Source of the DNA: Acidiferrobacterales bacterium
GTDB taxonomy: Bacteria; Pseudomonadota; Gammaproteobacteria; Acidiferrobacterales; SZUA-150
Assembly: GCA_947258385.1 (NCBI GenBank)
Contig: CAMYII010000081.1
Coordinates: forward strand, 1-48,320
Length of the DNA: 48,320 bases
Direction: 5' to 3'
Under the pieces are notes generated by a model, which was not told the origin of the DNA, searched no databases, and saw only the letters and a program-made list of their open reading frames with translations. Of this stretch, positions 42,714-48,320 are shown in pieces; positions within the stretch are counted from its first letter, which is position 1, and each line of letters begins with the position of its first letter. The position numbers and the translations under genes are program-made.

Positions 42714-44387
42714 ATGAATTTGAGTCTTACCATACCCGAATTGATGCAGGACTCGCGCGCCGAAGTGCCGACCCAGCCCTCGAGCCTGAAACAATGGTTG
42801 GAGTCCTTACCCTTGCTCAATACCGCAGAGACGGGTCAGCAGGTGCACAAGGCCCTGATGCTCACCAACCGGCTTGAACTTGATCAGGAAACCCGCTTGG
42901 GGCTCCTTGAATTGTACCGTGAACCGGTCGAGTTGATAGCCAATGAATTAAGAAAACAATACACCGGGCTGTCGTTACCCTTATCGGAGAAGAACAGGCT
43001 GATCGCTGATCAGGTAAACCACTTTCAGATTGAAATGGCCTATGGATATAAGCGGTTTCTGCTGGATATAGACCGCACAAGCAAGGCGGCTGAAAAACAA
43101 GGCGCGAAGTTGGCCACACCGATTCAACGGGCCATCCGCTATTTGACCGGTGTACTGGTCCATGCGTATCAATTCTATACGCCCTATCCGGCCGGGACCC
43201 TGCGGGAAATCCACGAGCTGTTTCGCTACGCTGAAAAGCTCGGTCTTGTCGACACACCCGTACCGGACACCTTGAACGACACGATAGCCCAAAGCAGCGT
43301 CGGCCATGCCTATAAGCAGGCATTGCTCCTGGACTTAAGCGATCCCTACCACCTGCCCGCACATATGATCGGCAAGATCCAACACTATCTCGACCGCTGG
43401 GCGCCGCTCGCAATCATCACCGGGGTGACCGCGGAACCCGATCCGCGATGCCAGTTCCTGATCGATTTGCAGACCGACAGGGCGGGTTATGCCTACCTCG
43501 GCGGTTCCAGGATCAGCGACCCCGAGCATTTTCGCCTGCTGACAACGCTCGAACTGGTGCGCGTCGCCCACGAACAGCGCTCGCTCATGCAACAGGGCGA
43601 CACACCGGCACACAAAGGACTCGGCGAGGGCTACTTCGGTCACAATGCCCAAGACATGCTGCTGCGCCTGATCAATGTCTGGGGCGTTAATCCGAAGCGG
43701 GTGTTCCCGAGAAAAACGCAGGCCGGCGGCCAGATCGAGGCAGTCATCGGGCTGGCGGCGATTAATTATTACATCAATGGAGAGCGCAGATTTCTCACCA
43801 GCGCGAAGCGCATGGGTCCAATGCCGCCGCAGCACAACGCCGGCACGCTGTTCGGCGCCTCGCAGCCGGACCGCGCCGCGCGCAGCGGCTACGAGGAAAA
43901 ACGCCTGGAGGACAAGATCGGTCCGCATCGCTGCACCCTGTGGGAATTCGTCGACGAGAGCGCGGGTGGCCTGGCCCTGGAGCGCCGGGGATCGAACGAG
44001 ATTGACATCAAGGTTGGCGATCTTATTGCCACCCGGATAGCGGAGCAATCCGGCGAGTGGAATATCGCGGTGGTGAGGTGGATGAAATACCCCGGCTCGG
44101 ACCGGACCGAAATCGGCGCTCAACGGCTTGCGCCAAAGGCGACCCCGGTCGCGATCAAGACCCTGGATAAAGACGGCAAGGAAAGCGATTTTATGTATGC
44201 GCTCATGGTGCCGGAGCTCAAAGCGCTGAAACAGGCACGGACCATCATCGCGCCGAGGGGGGTGTTTAACCCAGACCATCCTGTCTATCTGGATGACGGT
44301 GAGTTGCTGCGCCGGGTCACGGGTACCAAGCTCGTTGAAGTGACCGGTGTGTTCGAACGGTTCAAATATCGGTTTACGGACTTTTGA
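42714..44387 (+). CDS. large cytosolic protein with C-terminal PilZ-like domain
   Basis: The 557-aa product has no signal peptide or membrane helix. The first 380 residues are mainly helical. The C-terminal part (about 405-485) reads CTLWEFVDESAGGLALERR and DIKVGDLIATRI, followed by VVRWMKYPGSDRTEIGAQRLAP. The D-x-S-x-x-G core and the R-W strand resemble PilZ cyclic di-GMP-binding domains, and upstream Arg residues (NPKRVFPRK) may supply the R-x-x-x-R part. This is consistent with a c-di-GMP effector, as is the GGDEF-EAL gene in this window, but a firm assignment needs a profile search. A strong terminator follows. Confidence 0.65.
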   Translation: MNLSLTIPELMQDSRAEVPTQPSSLKQWLESLPLLNTAETGQQVHKALMLTNRLELDQETRLGLLELYREPVELIANELRKQYTGLSLPLSEKNRLIADQVNHFQIEMAYGYKRFLLDIDRTSKAAEKQGAKLATPIQRAIRYLTGVLVHAYQFYTPYPAGTLREIHELFRYAEKLGLVDTPVPDTLNDTIAQSSVGHAYKQALLLDLSDPYHLPAHMIGKIQHYLDRWAPLAIITGVTAEPDPRCQFLIDLQTDRAGYAYLGGSRISDPEHFRLLTTLELVRVAHEQRSLMQQGDTPAHKGLGEGYFGHNAQDMLLRLINVWGVNPKRVFPRKTQAGGQIEAVIGLAAINYYINGERRFLTSAKRMGPMPPQHNAGTLFGASQPDRAARSGYEEKRLEDKIGPHRCTLWEFVDESAGGLALERRGSNEIDIKVGDLIATRIAEQSGEWNIAVVRWMKYPGSDRTEIGAQRLAPKATPVAIKTLDKDGKESDFMYALMVPELKALKQARTIIAPRGVFNPDHPVYLDDGELLRRVTGTKLVEVTGVFERFKYRFTDF

Positions 44388-44453
44388 GGACTTTTCGCCG
44401 GCTTCAGGCCAGAACGGGAGAGAACCAACCGCTGCTCCCAATACAAAACAAGA

Positions 44454-44477
44454 GGGCCTCCCGCAGGAGGCCCTTTT
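44454..44477. terminator. intrinsic terminator, probably bidirectional
   Basis: GGGCCTCC-CGCA-GGAGGCCC followed by TTTT is a textbook terminator for the plus-strand PilZ-like gene. On the minus strand the same stem, followed by a T-rich stretch, would terminate the LysM gene. Confidence 0.9.
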
Positions 44478-44520
44478 CAATGAGATCTGTTGCGACTGGT
44501 GCGAGCCAGTCAGGCGTGTC

Positions 44521-44925
44521 TCAACGTGCGAGATATGCCCGGTCCGACTCCTCGACGACACCAACCGACCAGGCACCACGACTGCGCGCATGGCGCACCG
44601 CGGTGTCGATTTCGCTCGATGAAGGATTATCGTCAATCGCCAGAATCTGACCCGGATAGATCAAATCGGCATCCTCGATCTTATCGGTGTTCGCCTTGTA
44701 TATTAGCGGCCACTGATAGGGGTTGCCGTAGATGCGTGGGCTGGCTGAAATACCCCACAAATGATCGCCGCGGACCACGGTGTAGCTGAGTCCCTCGTCC
44801 GTCACGACGGGCGTCGGTTCTTCCATCATCCCCTCTTCCTCCGGGACCGTGGCGCAACCACCGACCACCAGTAACGAGAAGGCAAAAATCGATGCCATGA
44901 TACGCTTGTCTAATTGTTGTGCCAT
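44521..44925 (-). CDS. LysM-domain lipoprotein
   Basis: The 134-aa product has a lipoprotein signal (lipobox VGGC at about 21-24), an acidic linker (EEEGMMEEPTPVV) and one LysM domain (YTVVRGDHLWGIS through LIYPGQILAI, about 48-97) that should bind peptidoglycan. A short acidic and Arg-rich tail follows. AGGAG precedes the ATG. It resembles the small YgaU/XkdP-like LysM proteins. It ends at the bidirectional terminator. Confidence 0.88.
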   Translation of the reverse strand: MAQQLDKRIMASIFAFSLLVVGGCATVPEEEGMMEEPTPVVTDEGLSYTVVRGDHLWGISASPRIYGNPYQWPLIYKANTDKIEDADLIYPGQILAIDDNPSSSEIDTAVRHARSRGAWSVGVVEESDRAYLAR

Positions 44926-44946
44926 GCTGAGGATCTCCTGAGCTTT

Positions 44947-45132
44947 TTATTTAAGTTCTGCTGGCGCGGAAGCCATTTGTCTTATCACCAATTTCTTGTT
45001 CAACTTCATTAAAATAACGCTAACACCAGTCATATAGACTGTCAAGAACGCTAGCGCAAGCAAAATGTGCAACAGCAACCGTTCATCGTCTTGTTCTTTC
45101 CGGAGGTCGTAATGCAGGTGCGAATCTACCAC
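44947..45132 (-). CDS. possible small single-helix membrane protein
   Basis: The 61-residue frame has one strong hydrophobic segment (LLLHILLALAFLTVYMTGVSVIL) and a basic C-terminal flank, ending 21 bp before the LysM gene on the same strand. Its 5' end overlaps the ArsC-like gene on the other strand by 21 bp, and its start may lie further in. It may be real or chance. Confidence 0.3.
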   Translation of the reverse strand: MVDSHLHYDLRKEQDDERLLLHILLALAFLTVYMTGVSVILMKLNKKLVIRQMASAPAELK

Positions 45133-45465
45133 AATCCCAGGTGTTCAAAATCCCGACAGGCACTGCAGCTATTGCTGGACCGCGGCATCGAACCGCAGGT
45201 CATCGAGTACCTGAAGACGCCGCCAACCCATGAGGAATTAGCGCGCATCCTCCGGCTGCTTGATATGCAACCCCGTGATTTGATACGCAAAAAGGAAGCC
45301 GAGTACCGGGAGGCGGCGCTCGATAACCCGGACCTCAGCAATGACGCACTGATCGAGGTGATGGTCAGGTTCCCCAAACTGATCGAGCGGCCCATCGTCG
45401 TGGTTGCCAACAAGGCAGTCCTCGGCCGTCCCCCGGAGAGGGTGCTTGAGCTGATCGCGCAATGA
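45112..45465 (+). CDS. ArsC-family thiol reductase (YfgD-like)
   Basis: The 117-aa product is of the glutaredoxin-linked ArsC family: VRIYHNPRCSKSRQAL with the single catalytic Cys11, then RDLIRKKEAEYREAAL and RPIVVVANKAVLGRPPERV with the family Arg pair. GGAGG precedes ATG 45112, so the longer frame from 45067 is rejected. Without other ars genes nearby, a general role as in YfgD is likelier than arsenate resistance. Confidence 0.9.
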   Translation: MQVRIYHNPRCSKSRQALQLLLDRGIEPQVIEYLKTPPTHEELARILRLLDMQPRDLIRKKEAEYREAALDNPDLSNDALIEVMVRFPKLIERPIVVVANKAVLGRPPERVLELIAQ

Positions 45466-46492
<1,027 letters not shown>

Positions 46493-46504
46493 CGCCCACA
46501 CCGC

Positions 46505-47218
46505 TCAGTCCTCGGCCTCGAGGCTACGGATAAAGGGGATCGTGATCTGGCGTTGCATGGCGAGCGAGGTCTGATCCATCCGCTCCAGTAGGCCAAACAG
46601 GGCGTGCATGTCTCGGGGATAGCGGTTGAGCACGTAACGGGCAACCGCTTCGGACAACTCAAGCCCGCGGTTGCGCGCCCGCAGCCGCATCGCCGCGACC
46701 TTCTCGTTGTCACTCAGGGCGTGTAAGGGATAGACGAGCCCCCAGCCCAGACGCGTCGCCAGATCCGGCATGCGCAACCCCACATCCGCGGGCCTGGCGC
46801 TGGCCGTAACCAAAAGCGCTGCTGTCGACGCGCGGCAGTGCTCACAGACGTTGAACAGTGCGGTCTCCCAATCGGCGAGGCCGGCGATACATTGCAGGTC
46901 ATCAATGCACACGAGATCCGCGGCACCCACGTCCTCAAGCACCCGCAGCGAGAGCTTGGCGGCGCAATCCAGCGGTATATACAAGACCGTCTGACCCGCT
47001 TGCTGGGCCGCGCGGCAGGCGGCCTGCAGCAGGTGGGTCTTACCGGTCCCGTGACCGCCCCAAAGGTAGGTGACCGGGGTCCGGCTCGACCAGCCCGGTC
47101 CATTATCGCCAGCCACCGCGGCCAGGTGGCTGACGGCCTCCCGATTCGCGCCGGGAAAGAAATTTTCAAAGGCGGCGCTGTCGCGCAGCCGGATGTCGAA
47201 TGACAGTTGCGTGCTCAT
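46505..47218 (-). CDS. hda: DnaA regulatory inactivator Hda
   Basis: Hda (237 aa) binds the DNA-loaded sliding clamp and stimulates ATP hydrolysis by DnaA, preventing re-initiation. The clamp-binding motif QLSFDI is at residues 4-9. The AAA+ domain has Walker A GGHGTGKTH (54-62), Walker B LVCIDDLQ and a sensor II region (NRYPRDMHALFGLLERMD). It follows pgsA by 31 bp. Confidence 0.95.
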   Translation of the reverse strand: MSTQLSFDIRLRDSAAFENFFPGANREAVSHLAAVAGDNGPGWSSRTPVTYLWGGHGTGKTHLLQAACRAAQQAGQTVLYIPLDCAAKLSLRVLEDVGAADLVCIDDLQCIAGLADWETALFNVCEHCRASTAALLVTASARPADVGLRMPDLATRLGWGLVYPLHALSDNEKVAAMRLRARNRGLELSEAVARYVLNRYPRDMHALFGLLERMDQTSLAMQRQITIPFIRSLEAED

Positions 47219-47249
47219 GGGCGACGTGCGCAGACATTCGCACTAATCA

Positions 47250-47816
47250 TCATGATTTTTTTGGACCGGCAACGGGCTCAAGCTCCCTTTTTATGACCCA
47301 TTGCCATATATAATGACCGCCGCTCGCCACCGTCGTGAACAACACCAGAAAAATCAGCGCTTGCGTGATCCGCGGAAAACTCAAGGCGGCGGCCTCCTGC
47401 GTCAGAATGACGATCACCAACAGAATCTGCACAAAGGTATTCAGCTTGCTGAGATAGCTGGGATGCATCTGCACCGCACCCATCATGGAGGTGACCACCA
47501 GATAACCGCCAATGATCAACAGATCGCGGAAACCCACGGCCAGCAACAACCAGAAAGGCACATGGCCGATAACGGTCAACATCACATAGGCACTGACCAG
47601 CAGCACTTTGTCCGCCAGGGGGTCCAGCACCGCGCCAAACTGGCTGACCGAATTGAAGCGTTTGGCGATATAACCGTCGAGCGCATCGGTAATACCGGCG
47701 ATGATAAAAATGATGAGGCCAGACAGATATCTGTGGTCCTTCAATGCCAGGATAAGCACCGGCACCAGAAACAGCCGGGACAGGGTAATAGCATTAGGTA
47801 TGTATGCAAGCTTCAT
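47250..47816 (-). CDS. pgsA: CDP-alcohol phosphatidyltransferase, PgsA-like
   Basis: The 189-aa product from ATG 47816 has about five membrane helices. The signature DALDGYIAKRFNSVSQFGAVLDPLADK matches D-G-x2-A-R-x8-G-x3-D-x3-D, with Lys in place of the usual Arg. It would transfer a phosphatidyl group from CDP-diacylglycerol, probably to glycerol phosphate. The upstream in-frame extension to 47948 is rejected, as the N-terminus of the family begins at LAYIPNAITLSRL. Its neighbour hda is a common pairing in gammaproteobacteria. Confidence 0.9.
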   Translation of the reverse strand: MKLAYIPNAITLSRLFLVPVLILALKDHRYLSGLIIFIIAGITDALDGYIAKRFNSVSQFGAVLDPLADKVLLVSAYVMLTVIGHVPFWLLLAVGFRDLLIIGGYLVVTSMMGAVQMHPSYLSKLNTFVQILLVIVILTQEAAALSFPRITQALIFLVLFTTVASGGHYIWQWVIKRELEPVAGPKKS

Positions 47817-47927
47817 CAGGTCTCTCGGCCTCAAGCCCGTCGCTGCCGCGACTGCACGGCAGACGGGCCGCCGCCTGCCTGCCGCCCGCTCAAACTGCCG
47901 CGTCCCACGATTCCGGGATAGGTTGAC

Positions 47928-47933
47928 ATTATA
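47928..47933 (-). promoter_or_regulatory. candidate -10 for pgsA-hda
   Basis: On the minus strand, TATAAT lies about 112 bp before ATG 47816. The only upstream -35-like TTGATT is 13 bp away, which is too close. Confidence 0.3.
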
Positions 47934-47948
47934 ATAGGGCGCGCGCAA

Positions 47949-48320
47949 TCAAGGATAGGTTACAACCGGCGGCCGGCCGCCGCCTTTGGCACGACCCACT
48001 CCCGCAAAAGTGCAGTGTCCTGAATCCCACGCCGCCAGGATGCGCACGTTAGCCCCGATGTTGCATCAGCATCCGGTTGTTGGCGCCGGGCGGGCGAACG
48101 GCCGAAAAGGCCCGCTGTGGCCCCTCCAGGGGCGTCGCGGCATTGGTGCCTGGCTGTCCGTCACATCGCCGTCGCGATGGTGACAGGCCGTTCGTTCAAG
48201 CTGGGTGCTCAGGACCCGCCGAAAACCGGATAGGCTTTTCTGGGACATGTCGTAAATCGCTACCATAGCCATCACTGACTCAAGATTAAGATGATTTTTC
48301 CCATTTTCCGCTGGCCTGGT
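47949..48320. other. right-edge region without a clear gene
   Basis: A minus-strand frame open from the right edge to a stop at 48066 has no recognisable content. At 48291 a plus-strand ATG begins MIFPIFRWPG and runs off the window; it could be the start of the next gene, but has no ribosome-binding site. The region is otherwise featureless. Confidence 0.3.

Overview
The window looks like chromosomal DNA of a GC-rich gammaproteobacterium. Hda, PpsR, FolE2, XseB-IspA-Dxs, ProS followed by a lytic transglycosylase, and WrbA all fit this. The Rnf complex, a pyruvate:ferredoxin oxidoreductase (PFOR), two thioredoxin-fold periplasmic proteins and a (broken) c-type cytochrome suggest an anaerobically capable, possibly sulfur-oxidising or autotrophic lineage, but that lifestyle is inference. 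No tRNA, rRNA, CRISPR array, transposase or phage gene was seen.

Layout. 1-3605 (minus): an RbbA-like double-ATPase/permease fusion, cut by the left edge, and its HlyD-like partner. 4095-9339 (minus): an accessory cluster of exported proteins (an anchorless YadA-head protein, a 50-aa lipoprotein, a 743-aa glycine-rich repeat lipoprotein, a seven-bladed propeller lipoprotein and a 68-aa protein). 9737-10669 (minus): a CysB-type LysR regulator, divergent from 10822-22110 (plus), a tightly packed run rnfB - PFOR - rnfC - rnfD - rnfG - rnfE - rnfA - Cys-rich membrane peptide - ppsR. 22216-25548: repeat elements, a small gene whose 3' end lies in one of them, a CBS/HPP pair and a polytopic membrane protein. 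25569-26080 (minus): a frameshifted c-type cytochrome gene. 26191-30127 (plus): xseB-ispA-dxs-folE2. 30172-33379 (minus): a GGDEF/EAL protein and an overlapping ligand-binding lipoprotein. 33874-36891: retropepsin-like protease, glutamine amidotransferase, ROK kinase and DUF302 protein. 37359-39703 (plus): proS, interrupted by an in-frame TAG, and a lytic transglycosylase. 39755-40941 (minus): acylphosphatase and two thioredoxin-fold proteins. 41052-45465: aspartase-like lyase, PilZ-like protein, LysM lipoprotein and ArsC-like protein. 45893-47816: WrbA, Hda and PgsA.

How it fits together. The main system is the Rnf/PFOR unit. Rnf couples electron flow between ferredoxin and NAD(H) to an ion gradient; the giant PFOR, with its own C-terminal ferredoxin, interconverts pyruvate and acetyl-CoA using ferredoxin-level electrons; PpsR controls PEP synthase, which makes PEP from pyruvate. 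Together they could form a membrane-energised pyruvate/ferredoxin node, running either as pyruvate oxidation feeding Rnf or as Rnf-driven reductive pyruvate synthesis followed by PEP formation. The LysR gene and ATTGAA/TTCAAT boxes in the shared intergenic region probably control it.

Other points of note: three families of dispersed intergenic repeats, one of which supplies the C-terminus of a small protein; an apparently leaderless promoter built on a 16-bp direct repeat; and breaks in proS and in a cytochrome gene that could be real or sequence errors.
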